Notes under the pieces: generated by a model
Databases searched by the model: none
What the model saw: only the letters and a program-made list of their open reading frames with translations
What the model was told of the DNA's origin: nothing
Part shown: one piece after another, positions 23,019 to 31,362 of the stretch
Layout: each line of letters opens with the position of its first letter
Numbering within the stretch: position 1 is the stretch's first letter
NCBI GenBank assembly: GCA_964426915.1
Contig: CAYRTD010000027.1
Coordinates: 1-31,362, forward strand
Length of the DNA stretch: 31,362 bases
Direction of reading: 5' to 3'
Source of the DNA: CAYRTD01 sp964426915
GTDB lineage: Bacteria > Bacteroidota > Bacteroidia > Bacteroidales > GCA-2748055
Program-made: the position numbers and the translations under genes

Positions 23019-24560
23019 ATGAGAACTATTTGTTTGTATTTCCAGGTTCATCAGCCTTTAAGATTCAGAAGGTACCGTTTTTTTGAGATCGGTAGTGAAC
23101 ACTATTATTATGATGATTATCTTAATGAGAGTATAATCAGGAAGGTAGCTGAAAAATGTTACCTGCCGGCCAATAAGATAATCCTTGATCTTCTGAAAAA
23201 AAATAAGGGAAAGTTTAAGCTTTCTTTTTCTATCTCAGGAATTGCACTTGAGCAGTTTGAGCTCTATGCCCCCGAGGTCATTGAATCTTTCAGGAAGCTC
23301 GCCAGGACAGGTTATGTAGAATTTCTTAGTGAAACTTATGCTCATTCCCTTGTTGCTTTGAAAAGTGAAGAAGAATTTGCAAAGCAGATAGAACAGCACA
23401 GAGAGCAGATCGTCAGGCTTTTTGCTGTGGAACCGAAAATTTTCCGAAATACAGAATTAATTTATTCCGACGAAATTGGTAGGATGATCTCTGATCTTGG
23501 TTATAAAGGAATGCTTACTGAAGGTGCCAAACATGTATTGGGGTGGCGCAGCCCGAATTATTTATATCATAACTCTTTGAGGCCTGACTTGAAGCTTCTG
23601 CTGAAAAATTTCAAACTGTCGGATGATATCGCTTTCCGGTTTTCAAACAAGTCCTGGAGGGAATATCCCCTTACGACTGAAAAATATGCGGGATGGCTTG
23701 GGGATATAAACAAAGAGGAGGAAGTTGTTAATCTCTTTATGGATTATGAGACATTTGGGGAGCATCAGTGGGCAGACTCAGGGATTTTTGAATTTTTGAA
23801 GGCATTTCCCGGCACCATACTGGAAAAGACAAACTTTAATTTCAGCACTCCTTCCGAGATTATCGACAAACTTGATTCTGCGGGTCCGGTGAATGTGCCA
23901 CATCCTATCTCATGGGCCGACGAAGAGAGAGATCTTACAGCCTGGCTTGGAAATCCTTTGCAAGAGCAGGCTTTCAATAAGTTATATTCCTTGCTTAATA
24001 AGGTTGAAAAGACAGAAGATCTTAAAATATTAAAAGATTTCAATTATCTCCAGGTCAGTGATCACTTTTATTATATGGCTACGAAATTTCTATCAGACGG
24101 GGATGTGCATTCCTATTTTACTCCATACGATTCACCTTATGAGGCATTTATCAATTACATGAATGTGCTGAGTGATTTTGAAATACGGGTAAATTCGCTA
24201 ACAAAAGAAGAAAAGGCAGATGATGAGGTTGTTCGTTTAAGTAAGATTATTGAAGCTAAAAATGAGATTATTCACAAGTATGAGGAAATACTTCTGAAAG
24301 ATTCTCCTGAAACTGAGAATTCCAAAAAAACCCTTTCTAACAAAACCCGGAAGGCAGCCAAAGCTTCCCCACCGGCAAGGAAAAGCTCATCTACCGCCAA
24401 TAAAGAAAGTGCTAAAGGAAGTAAAGTTAAAAAAACAACCAGTGTAAAAAAGACTACTGGCACACGAAAATCAGTTGCTAAAAAGAAACCGGCCGGATCC
24501 GGAAAATCAGGAACTGAAAAACCGGCCCAGGCTAAGAAGCCCGGTAAAACAAAAAAATAA
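23019..24560 (+). CDS. GH57 alpha-glucan-active enzyme with Lys-rich C-terminal tail
   Basis: 513 residues. The GH57 barrel starts with the typical YFQVHQPLRF, then SFSISGIALEQ. The motif FRNTELIYSDEIG holds the expected nucleophile (E146), and LFMDYETFGEHQ holds the expected acid/base (D242). Family members are alpha-amylases or 4-alpha-glucanotransferases; some Bacteroidota relatives are reported to lack the nucleophile, but here it is present. After a short coiled coil (about 400-430: LSKIIEAKNEIIHKYEEILL) comes a low-complexity tail of about 80 residues (432-513) rich in Lys, Ser, Thr, Ala and Pro, resembling histone H1 or bacterial HU-like tails (KKTTGTRKSVAKKKPAG). The tail has no predicted fold. 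The gene follows the GT4 gene by 14 bp. The exact reaction is not fixed by sequence. Confidence 0.9.
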   Translation: MRTICLYFQVHQPLRFRRYRFFEIGSEHYYYDDYLNESIIRKVAEKCYLPANKIILDLLKKNKGKFKLSFSISGIALEQFELYAPEVIESFRKLARTGYVEFLSETYAHSLVALKSEEEFAKQIEQHREQIVRLFAVEPKIFRNTELIYSDEIGRMISDLGYKGMLTEGAKHVLGWRSPNYLYHNSLRPDLKLLLKNFKLSDDIAFRFSNKSWREYPLTTEKYAGWLGDINKEEEVVNLFMDYETFGEHQWADSGIFEFLKAFPGTILEKTNFNFSTPSEIIDKLDSAGPVNVPHPISWADEERDLTAWLGNPLQEQAFNKLYSLLNKVEKTEDLKILKDFNYLQVSDHFYYMATKFLSDGDVHSYFTPYDSPYEAFINYMNVLSDFEIRVNSLTKEEKADDEVVRLSKIIEAKNEIIHKYEEILLKDSPETENSKKTLSNKTRKAAKASPPARKSSSTANKESAKGSKVKKTTSVKKTTGTRKSVAKKKPAGSGKSGTEKPAQAKKPGKTKK

Positions 24561-24598
24561 TTATCTATGCGAACATTATTCTTTCTTTCAAATAGAAT

Positions 24599-24606
24599 TA
24601 CTTTTG
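24599..24606 (+). promoter_or_regulatory. Candidate -7 promoter box for the synthase-phosphorylase gene
   Basis: TACTTTTG is a full match to TAnnTTTG, 56 bp upstream of the start at 24662, in the only sizeable gap (101 bp) of the glycogen run. No clear -33 TTG is seen. Confidence 0.4.
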
Positions 24607-24661
24607 CAGTCATATTATTAACACATAATTTTTTTATTTAACATTAAACCTGATCGATCGG

Positions 24662-27600
24662 ATGAGCAACAAATTGAATAAACCTAATTATATTTTTGAA
24701 GTAAGCTGGGAAGTATGCAATGAGGAAGGAAGTATTCATACAGTACTCTCAACAAAATCTATTACAGAGCAGAAAGAATTCGGAGATAATTATATTATGA
24801 TAGGGCCGGATGTATGGCGTGATAGTGCAGAACATCCTGAGTTTATGGAAGATGGTAATATTTTATCCGGGTGGAAGCAAAGAGCTCTGTCTGAGGGTTT
24901 GCGTGTGAGGGTAGGACATTGGAAAATAGCTGGAAAGCCACTGGTTATCCTGGTTGATTTCACCACTTATTTTCATAAAAAAGATGAGATTTTCAGCCAT
25001 TTCTGGGATCAATACAAACTGGACTCAATAAGTGGAAAGTGGGATTATATTGAACCTTCTCTTTTTGGTTATGCTTCCGGACTGGTTATAGAAAGTTATG
25101 TTAAATATTATCTTACTTCCAATGAAAAGATTGTAGCACAGTTTCATGAATGGATGACAGGTGCCGGTCTTCTTTACCTCAAGAAACAACTTCCACAGGT
25201 CGGAACCATTTTCACTACTCATTCAACTGTGATAGGAAAAGCTATTGCGGAACATGATCAGGATTTGTATTCAAAAATGAGGGAGTATAAAGGCGACGAG
25301 AAGGCCACGGAATTCCAACTTGTTTCCAAGCATTCTATGGAGAAGATCTGTGCTCAGAATGCCGATACCTTTACCACTGTTAGTGAACGCACTTCTATTG
25401 AATGTAAGCAGTTCCTTGAAAGGGAAGTGGATCTGATCACACCGGACGGTTTTGAAGACAACTTTGTTCCTTTTGCCGATTTCGACAGTCTGAGGAAGGA
25501 ATCACGGGAGCTGTTGCTGCATATTGCATCTGCGGTTACGGATTATCAATTTCCGGAAAATACTTTTATACTTGGCACCTCGGGTAAATATGAGTTCAGA
25601 AATAAAGGCCTTGACCTGTTTATTGATGCACTCGGTAATCTCAATAAATCGGGAGATCCCGGCAAGGAGGTGCTGGCCTTTATTTTTGTTCCGGCCAATC
25701 ACTACGGTCCAAGGAAAGATCTTATTGAAAAGCTGAAGGATCCTTCCTTCCAATTGAAAAATGACCGGCATTTTACGCACAACCTCCACTATTCTGAACA
25801 TGATCCGGTTATAAAAGAAATTAAAGCCCGGGAGTTGGAAAATAACCCTGATGATAAAGTAAAGATAATTTTTGCTCCTGTTTATCTTGATGCTAAAGAT
25901 GGCATCTTTAACAAATATTATCATGAGATCTTACTCGCAATGGATCTGATGATATTCCCTTCCTATTACGAACCCTGGGGGTATGCGCCTGTTGAAAGTC
26001 TTGCATTAAAAGTTCCTTCCGTCACTACAACCCTTTCCGGCTTTGGGCATTGGGTAAAAGATCAGCTCAAGGACCCCGATCATGGGCTATTTATTTTAAA
26101 CAGAAATGATGATAATTCCAGTGAAGTTGTTGAAGGAATATCGGAAGCAATTACGCAAATGTTTTCTCTGGATGAGGAGAAATTCGCAAAGGCAAGAGAA
26201 AAGGCCTTCGATATTTCAAGGGTGGCTTTATGGTCAAATTTAATTATGTATTATAAGGAAGCCTATTCACTTGCACTGGAAATGGTGAGTACACGTGTCG
26301 ACAGTTTTGTTGAGACAGAAAGAGTGGAGAAGCTTCCCCAGGTGGATCTGAGTCTCGGAAGAACGCCAAACTGGAAAAAAGTAATTATTTTACAGACTCT
26401 CCCCGAAAAGTTACAACCCCTTAAGGAACTAAGCCGTAATTTATGGTGGAGCTGGAATTACGATGCGATAGAACTTTTTGAATCTATTGATGAGGATTTA
26501 TGGACAAAATATGAAAGAAATCCAATTGATCTTCTCGACCGGATTCCTTTCGAAAAATTAGCGAGTCTTGAGAATGATGCCGAATTCATTGATCGAATGG
26601 ATAAGGTTTATTCCAGGTTTAGAAATTATCTTGACTCTGCAGAATTTAAAAAGCCTGAGATTGCTTATTTTAGTATGGAGTATGGTCTGCAAGACTCTCT
26701 GAAGATCTATTCCGGCGGGCTCGGGTTACTTGCGGGAGATTATCTCAAGGAAGCCAGCGATTATAATTATAATATTATCGGAATCGGACTTCTTTATCGT
26801 TATGGTTATTTTAAACAGGAGTTTTCGCCCGAAGGGGATCAGATATCATTAAATGAGCCCCTGCAATTTTCAAAGCTTCCGGTTTCTCCCGTTCAGGATG
26901 AAAATGGAAAATGGGTACAAATTACCATAGTTTTGCCTGGTCGCGATTTAAAGGCGCGAATCTGGCGTGTGGATGTCGGGAGAGTAAAACTTTTTCTCCT
27001 GGATACCGATTTCGAGGAAAATATGGATCATGACCGGAGTACTACTCATCAGCTTTATGGCGGGGATAATGAAAATCGTTTCAAGCAGGAGCTTTTGCTC
27101 GGTGTAGGAGGAATACGGGCTTTACGCATACTGGGATATAACCCGGACCTGTATCATTGTAATGAAGGACATGCAGCCTTTATCGGCCTTGAAAGGTTAA
27201 GGGAGTATATACAGGGAAAAAGCCTTACTTATCCGGAAGCACTTGAGATCGTACGTTCTTCTTCACTTTTTACGACGCATACCCCGGTACCAGCTGGGCA
27301 TGATTATTTCGATGAGGATCTTATGAGAACATACATGGCTCATTATCCCAACCGGTTGAAAATTGACTGGAACCAATTGATGGACCTGGGAAAAATGAAC
27401 CCGGGACAGCCTTCTGAGCGTTTTTCCATGAGTTGTCTTGCTGTTAATTTATCGGATAAAATAAACGGAGTAAGTAAGATCCATGGTGAAGTGAGCCGGT
27501 ATATGTTTGCCGATATGTGGAAAGGATATTTACCAGAAGAAATTCCTATTGGATATGTTACCAATGGCGTTCATGTTCCCACCTGGATATCCAAACGATG

Positions 27601-28900
27601 GAATAACTTCTACCGGGAGCATATTGATCCGGATTTTCTAATAAAACAAGAAGACCGGGGAATGTGGCAAAAAGTAAATAAGGTTGATCAGTCGGAGATC
27701 TGGAAGATCCGCAATAAAGAAAGAGGTGAGCTGATAAAATACCTCAAGAGGAGATTTAAAAATGTTTCGGCCAACAGTAGTGAGAATCCGAAGTTACTCC
27801 TGGAGATTGAAGAGAAACTAAACCCTGGTGCACTAACTATTGGATTTGCAAGGCGTTTTGCCACCTATAAAAGGGCTCATCTTCTTTTTCGTGATCTCGA
27901 CAGGCTTGCTTCTATTGTTAATAATCCCTTCATGCCTGTTCAGTTCCTGTTTGCGGGAAAAGCTCATCCCAGGGATAAGGCGGGGCAGGACCTGATTAAA
28001 TTCATAATTGAAATTTCAAGACAAGAAAGGTTCAGAGGAAAGATCATATTCATTGAGAATTATGAAATTGGGCTCGCTAAGAGGCTCATCCGGGGCGTGG
28101 ATGTATGGCTCAATACCCCCACCCGGCCTCTGGAAGCTTCAGGTACAAGTGGTGAAAAGGTGGTAATGAACGGGGGACTTCATTTCAGTGTGCTTGACGG
28201 ATGGTGGGCTGAAGGATACAAGCCCGGTGCCGGATGGGCACTGCAAAAGGATAAGGTCTACGATGATCAGGATCTTCAGGATCAATTTGATGCCCAGACT
28301 ATATATACACTACTTGAAAACGAGATCATCCCTCTTTTCTTTAAACGCAATGAAAAAGGGATTCCCGTGGCCTGGGTGGACTGTATACAAAAATCAATTG
28401 CCGAGGTAGCTCCCGAGTTCACCATGAACAGGATGCTCAGGGATTATATCGATCGGTTTTATTATGATCTTTATGAGAGAAATATCAAATTAAAAGAAAA
28501 TGACCATGAAAGACTAACCAGAGTTTCAAACTGGAAACGAAAAATTCTTAGAGTCTGGGATGAAATTGAGATTCTTGATATTAAGTATCCGGACGTGAAT
28601 ATGAAAAGTATAGAGATTGGAAAAAGCTATTCCAGCGAACTCCTGGTGGATCTGAAGTCACTTGATGCAGATGAAATTGGTATTGAATTTATTGTCGGGG
28701 AACAAAATGATCAGGAAGGTTCAATGAAGATCCTCAGTGCCGAAGATTTCAAACTGGTTAAACAAGAGAATTCGAAAGCCTGGTATAAAATCGATATTGC
28801 TCCTCCCAAACCCGGGATATTCGATTATGGTATACGCATGTATCCGAAGAATCCTATAGGCAAATATCGTCAGGACATGAACCTTGTACGTTGGATTTAA
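24662..28900 (+). CDS. Fused GT3 glycogen synthase and GT35 alpha-glucan phosphorylase
   Basis: 1412 residues in one uninterrupted frame. Residues 1 to about 560 form a GT3 (animal/fungal-type) glycogen synthase: FEVSWEVCNEEGSIHTVLSTKS at the N-terminus and YYEPWGYAPVESLALKVPS near 435-453, with the E437/E445 pair. About 575-690 is DUF3417, the usual N-terminal domain of bacterial alpha-glucan phosphorylases (LKELSRNLWWSWNYDAIELF). About 690-1285 is GT35 phosphorylase (YFSMEYGLQDSLKIYSGGLG, CNEGHAAFIGLERL, FARRFATYKRAHLL) with the pyridoxal-phosphate lysine K1166 in ASGTSGEKVVMNGG. About 1290-1412 is a beta-rich C-terminal domain. One polypeptide thus carries an alpha-1,4-glucan elongating unit and a unit releasing glucose-1-phosphate. 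The start at 24662 fits a conserved N-terminus. The stop overlaps that of the converging branching-enzyme gene. Confidence 0.93.
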   Translation: MSNKLNKPNYIFEVSWEVCNEEGSIHTVLSTKSITEQKEFGDNYIMIGPDVWRDSAEHPEFMEDGNILSGWKQRALSEGLRVRVGHWKIAGKPLVILVDFTTYFHKKDEIFSHFWDQYKLDSISGKWDYIEPSLFGYASGLVIESYVKYYLTSNEKIVAQFHEWMTGAGLLYLKKQLPQVGTIFTTHSTVIGKAIAEHDQDLYSKMREYKGDEKATEFQLVSKHSMEKICAQNADTFTTVSERTSIECKQFLEREVDLITPDGFEDNFVPFADFDSLRKESRELLLHIASAVTDYQFPENTFILGTSGKYEFRNKGLDLFIDALGNLNKSGDPGKEVLAFIFVPANHYGPRKDLIEKLKDPSFQLKNDRHFTHNLHYSEHDPVIKEIKARELENNPDDKVKIIFAPVYLDAKDGIFNKYYHEILLAMDLMIFPSYYEPWGYAPVESLALKVPSVTTTLSGFGHWVKDQLKDPDHGLFILNRNDDNSSEVVEGISEAITQMFSLDEEKFAKAREKAFDISRVALWSNLIMYYKEAYSLALEMVSTRVDSFVETERVEKLPQVDLSLGRTPNWKKVIILQTLPEKLQPLKELSRNLWWSWNYDAIELFESIDEDLWTKYERNPIDLLDRIPFEKLASLENDAEFIDRMDKVYSRFRNYLDSAEFKKPEIAYFSMEYGLQDSLKIYSGGLGLLAGDYLKEASDYNYNIIGIGLLYRYGYFKQEFSPEGDQISLNEPLQFSKLPVSPVQDENGKWVQITIVLPGRDLKARIWRVDVGRVKLFLLDTDFEENMDHDRSTTHQLYGGDNENRFKQELLLGVGGIRALRILGYNPDLYHCNEGHAAFIGLERLREYIQGKSLTYPEALEIVRSSSLFTTHTPVPAGHDYFDEDLMRTYMAHYPNRLKIDWNQLMDLGKMNPGQPSERFSMSCLAVNLSDKINGVSKIHGEVSRYMFADMWKGYLPEEIPIGYVTNGVHVPTWISKRWNNFYREHIDPDFLIKQEDRGMWQKVNKVDQSEIWKIRNKERGELIKYLKRRFKNVSANSSENPKLLLEIEEKLNPGALTIGFARRFATYKRAHLLFRDLDRLASIVNNPFMPVQFLFAGKAHPRDKAGQDLIKFIIEISRQERFRGKIIFIENYEIGLAKRLIRGVDVWLNTPTRPLEASGTSGEKVVMNGGLHFSVLDGWWAEGYKPGAGWALQKDKVYDDQDLQDQFDAQTIYTLLENEIIPLFFKRNEKGIPVAWVDCIQKSIAEVAPEFTMNRMLRDYIDRFYYDLYERNIKLKENDHERLTRVSNWKRKILRVWDEIEILDIKYPDVNMKSIEIGKSYSSELLVDLKSLDADEIGIEFIVGEQNDQEGSMKILSAEDFKLVKQENSKAWYKIDIAPPKPGIFDYGIRMYPKNPIGKYRQDMNLVRWI

Positions 28901-30912
28901 TAAACCGAAGGTATATTCATCCTCTCAAGCACAACTGCTGTTCTTGAGGGGAGGTATATTTTTAAAAGTTGCGCAGGAGCAACTTTTTTCTCCGGTACGG
29001 TACGGTATTCTATGAGAGTATCGGTTCTCTCAAAACCACCATATACCTCAGAGTCGCTTGAAAGTCTTACCCGGTATTTTCCTGCAGGGCAGGATATGCC
29101 GTAATCAGGAAAAGATCTGTGGGGATGGAAATTAAAAACAAAAAGCAGATTGGCCCGCTCAAAAGCCAGAATATTGTCGGTGGAATGGATGTGTCTCTGG
29201 GTTACCGCACGGTCATTGTAAATTTGATATTTTGTAGCCAGCTTTATCATTGCTTTATCGAAGTCGGCCAGGTAATGGTATTTAAGGTCCGGTGATTTTG
29301 TAAGACTCCATTGTCTTCGTGCATAATGATACGACCAGTTGTTTCCTTCCCTTGGAAAATCTATCCATTCCGGGTGTCCGAATTCATTTCCCATAAAATT
29401 CAGGTACGCATCTCCGGCTGTTGCCATGGTAATGAGGCGTATCATTTTATGGAGAGCTATACCCCTGTCGACAATTAAACTTGAAGAGCTTTTAGACATG
29501 CTGAAATACATCTCTTTGTCCATCAGGCGAAAGATGATCGTCTTATCCCCGACAAGCGCCTGATCATGGGATTCTGCGTATCCAACTGTTTTTTCTTCGG
29601 CTCTTTTATTGGTGAGTTCATGAAACATTTCCTGCATATTCCAGTCTTCATCCTTTTTTTCTTTAATGATCCGTATCCAGTAATCGGGTGTCCCCATGGC
29701 CATACGGTAGTCAAATCCTAGTCCACCCCAGTCAACCGGAGCCGCAAGACCGGGATATCCACTAACGTCTTCAGCAATTGTAATGCTTAGAGGATCTGCT
29801 TCTTTGCATAATTCGTTTGCCAGGCCAAGATAAACAATTGCATCTTCATCCTGTTGTCTGTCAAAGTACATGCTATAGCTGTTAAAATCGCGGCTTAATC
29901 CATGATCGTAATATAGCATACTTGTAACACCGTCGAACCGGAAACCGTCGAACTTAAATTCTTTTAGCCAATAGTGTATGTTGGAAAGAAGGAAATGAAC
30001 AACCTGATCTTTTCCGTAGTCGAAGCAGAGTGAATCCCATGCAACATGCTCTCTCCTGTATCCCTCGTGAAAAAACTGCCAGCCGGAGCCGTCATAATTC
30101 GCAAGACCTTCCATTTCATTTTTTACGGAATGGGAATGGATAAGATCCATTATCACACGGATGCCCATCCCATGTGCATCATCAATTAGTTCCCTCAATT
30201 CATCCGGAGTCCCAAACCTTGAACTGGGAGCGAAAAAGCTGGAAACATGATAACCAAAAGAAGCATAATAGGGATGTTCCTGGATAGCCATCAGCTGAAG
30301 GGTATTGTAGTTTGCATTTTTTATTTCCGGCAATATTTCTTTTCGAAATTCCTCATAGCTGCCAACACTGTAATCTTCTGTGGCCATGCCAACATGAGCC
30401 TCATATATAATGGGCGACTGTTCCCGGGAATCGGGGACAGGATGTTTCCATTGATATTTTTCTTCGGGCCACCATACCTGAGCATTGTAAACAGAACTTT
30501 CCGGGTCCTGAACCACTCGTTCCGCCCATGCCGGTATGCGGTCGCCCTGACCACCTTCCCAGGTGATCCTCAGCTTATAAAGATCCTTATGGCTTAAATC
30601 CATCAGAGGAATTTTTAATTCCCAGTTCCCCTGTCCGATACTATTAAAGCTAAAGCTTTCGATTTCCTTCCAGTTATTGAATGTCCCTATCAAAAAAATC
30701 TTTGTAGCATTAGGAGCCCATTCCCGCATTACCCAGTAGTCGCCTTCCCTGTGCAATCCGAAATACAAATGACCATTGGCAAAATCCGGAAGATTTCCTC
30801 CTGATGGCGAGAGGTGAGCCTTTTTTTGCTGAATCTTTTGCTTTCTTTGTTCAATTATATCCTGAAAAGGTTCCAGCCAGGGATCGCGTTTAATTATTTC
30901 CGGTTTTTTCAT
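28897..30912 (-). CDS. glgB: 1,4-alpha-glucan branching enzyme (GH13)
   Basis: 671 residues, the shorter eukaryote-like branching-enzyme form. An N-terminal helical segment precedes a CBM48-type beta domain (about 45-135: VMREWAPNATKIFLIGTFNNW). The GH13 barrel follows with VIMDLIHSHS, GFRFDGVTSM (nucleophile D327), ITIAEDVSGYP (acid/base E381) and YAESHDQALVGD (D450), then FMGNEFGHPEWIDFP and the C-terminal beta domain (about 575-671). It cuts alpha-1,4 chains and rejoins them by alpha-1,6 bonds in the cytoplasm. It is transcribed toward the synthase-phosphorylase gene and shares 4 bp with it, stop against stop, leaving no room for a conventional terminator. It completes the glycogen set of the island. 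Confidence 0.95.
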   Translation of the reverse strand: MKKPEIIKRDPWLEPFQDIIEQRKQKIQQKKAHLSPSGGNLPDFANGHLYFGLHREGDYWVMREWAPNATKIFLIGTFNNWKEIESFSFNSIGQGNWELKIPLMDLSHKDLYKLRITWEGGQGDRIPAWAERVVQDPESSVYNAQVWWPEEKYQWKHPVPDSREQSPIIYEAHVGMATEDYSVGSYEEFRKEILPEIKNANYNTLQLMAIQEHPYYASFGYHVSSFFAPSSRFGTPDELRELIDDAHGMGIRVIMDLIHSHSVKNEMEGLANYDGSGWQFFHEGYRREHVAWDSLCFDYGKDQVVHFLLSNIHYWLKEFKFDGFRFDGVTSMLYYDHGLSRDFNSYSMYFDRQQDEDAIVYLGLANELCKEADPLSITIAEDVSGYPGLAAPVDWGGLGFDYRMAMGTPDYWIRIIKEKKDEDWNMQEMFHELTNKRAEEKTVGYAESHDQALVGDKTIIFRLMDKEMYFSMSKSSSSLIVDRGIALHKMIRLITMATAGDAYLNFMGNEFGHPEWIDFPREGNNWSYHYARRQWSLTKSPDLKYHYLADFDKAMIKLATKYQIYNDRAVTQRHIHSTDNILAFERANLLFVFNFHPHRSFPDYGISCPAGKYRVRLSSDSEVYGGFERTDTLIEYRTVPEKKVAPAQLLKIYLPSRTAVVLERMNIPSVY

Positions 30913-30935
30913 TAGTTGAGTCTGTCTATAAGATG

Positions 30936-30966
30936 AGTGTCTGATTATGTTTTCTTATCAAACACT
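30936..30966 (-). promoter_or_regulatory. Imperfect inverted repeat upstream of the branching-enzyme gene
   Basis: AGTGTCTGAT (30936-30945) and ATCAAACACT (30957-30966) are inverted repeats with one mismatch, 24 bp upstream of the start codon. It may be an operator. The AGTGTCTG arm also equals the end of the 53-175 element, so a repeat remnant is possible. Confidence 0.3.
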
Positions 30967-31099
30967 TTAACAAAGCATGAGTTTTCTTTCGCACACTAAT
31001 TCTTAAATATCCCGAAATTTACGTAAATAAACTCTTATTGTAAAGCTATACTATATGCTTATTAAAGAGAACTCCTCTTTTAAATTCAGTAATGCAATA

Positions 31100-31260
31100 C
31101 CGGCCTGCTCGCTTTCCATCGGCCGCCGGAGGCTTGCCGTAGGCGCAGCGCGAAGCTTTCACCGGCGGCCGAAGCCTTACGCTTGCGCTGAAGCTACAGC
31201 GTAGGCGCATGGCGAAGGACTCAGCAGAGCAAAGCCGGGCGTTTTGTCGGGCCAACGTGC
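31100..31260. repeat. GC-rich palindromic repeat DNA at the right edge
   Basis: CGGCCGCCGG (31120-31129) and CCGGCGGCCG (31162-31171) are perfect inverted repeats. Further on, GCGCTGAAGCTAC followed by AGGCGC resembles a piece of copy B (read on its minus strand). The segment is far richer in GC than the flanking AT-rich DNA. The window ends in a CCCCG/CGGGG hairpin (31348-31362). No gene is supported in 30913-31362; the frame across 31046-31255 looks like repeat translation. Confidence 0.5.
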
Positions 31261-31362
31261 CGTGCTAAAAATCGGTAGTGGTTGATTTTTTTCGTCCTTG
31301 CTTCTTTTAATAGGCAGTGGAAATTGTATGTCATCATCGCTTTATGCCCCCGTATTCCGGGG

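Noticed and set aside
24272..24613. 113-codon minus-strand frame opposite the GH57 tail
   Set aside because: Hydrophobic, low-complexity translation produced by the antisense of the Lys-rich tail codons.
31046..31255. 69-codon minus-strand frame at the right edge
   Set aside because: It covers palindromic repeat DNA and has an Arg/Ala/Ser-biased translation; not a credible gene.

Overview
The window looks like a chromosomal segment of a Bacteroidota bacterium, probably a marine or anaerobic member of Bacteroidales/Marinilabiliales (an inference from gene families; nothing fixes the genus). The grounds are: an ECF sigma factor plus FecR anti-sigma factor with a C-terminal DUF4974-like domain, STN and carboxypeptidase-regulatory domain proteins, DUF4369/TlpA-type thioredoxin lipoproteins, a TPR/transmembrane/HTH regulator, an LpxH-type hydrolase (Gram-negative lipid A pathway), general absence of Shine-Dalgarno sites, and occasional TAnnTTTG promoter elements. 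No rRNA, tRNA, CRISPR array or complete transposase gene was seen.

Layout. 1-211: leader containing a small terminal-inverted-repeat element. 212-1750 (+): YifB/ComM-like AAA ATPase. 1846-6413 (-): a four-gene unit transcribed in the order carboxypeptidase-regulatory domain protein, ECF sigma factor, FecR anti-sigma factor, STN + carboxypeptidase-regulatory domain protein. The two outer genes are paralogues bracketing the sigma/anti-sigma pair, and there is no TonB receptor. 6414-6975: repeat element. 6976-9858 (+): a secreted ankyrin-repeat/PPP-type phosphatase and a CotH-kinase-like protein. 10090-12417 (+): K+-dependent membrane pyrophosphatase. 12519-15526 (-): a collagen-like lipoprotein and a membrane-spanning TPR/HTH regulator. 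15527-16025: a miniature element with TA ends and a decayed coding scrap. 16026-19202 (-): LpxH and a tandem pair of thioredoxin-fold lipoproteins, one with CxxC and one with both cysteines replaced by serine. 19203-19739: a second copy of the 6.5 kb repeat, inverted.

19740-30912 is a compact alpha-glucan (glycogen) island: GH133 debranching enzyme, GT4 glycosyltransferase, GH57 enzyme with a histone-like Lys-rich tail, and a 1412-residue fusion of a GT3-type (eukaryote-like) glycogen synthase to a GT35 alpha-glucan phosphorylase, all on +. A GH13 branching enzyme on - converges on the fusion with overlapping stop codons. Together these cover chain elongation, branching, debranching and phosphorolysis. 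The right edge (30913-31362) holds GC-rich palindromic repeat DNA.

The most unusual points are the synthase-phosphorylase fusion, the basic tail on the GH57 enzyme, the STN domain carried by a non-receptor protein inside a sigma/anti-sigma operon, the Cys-less thioredoxin partner, the ankyrin-phosphatase fusion, and two near-identical inverted repeat elements flanking a 12.6 kb block.
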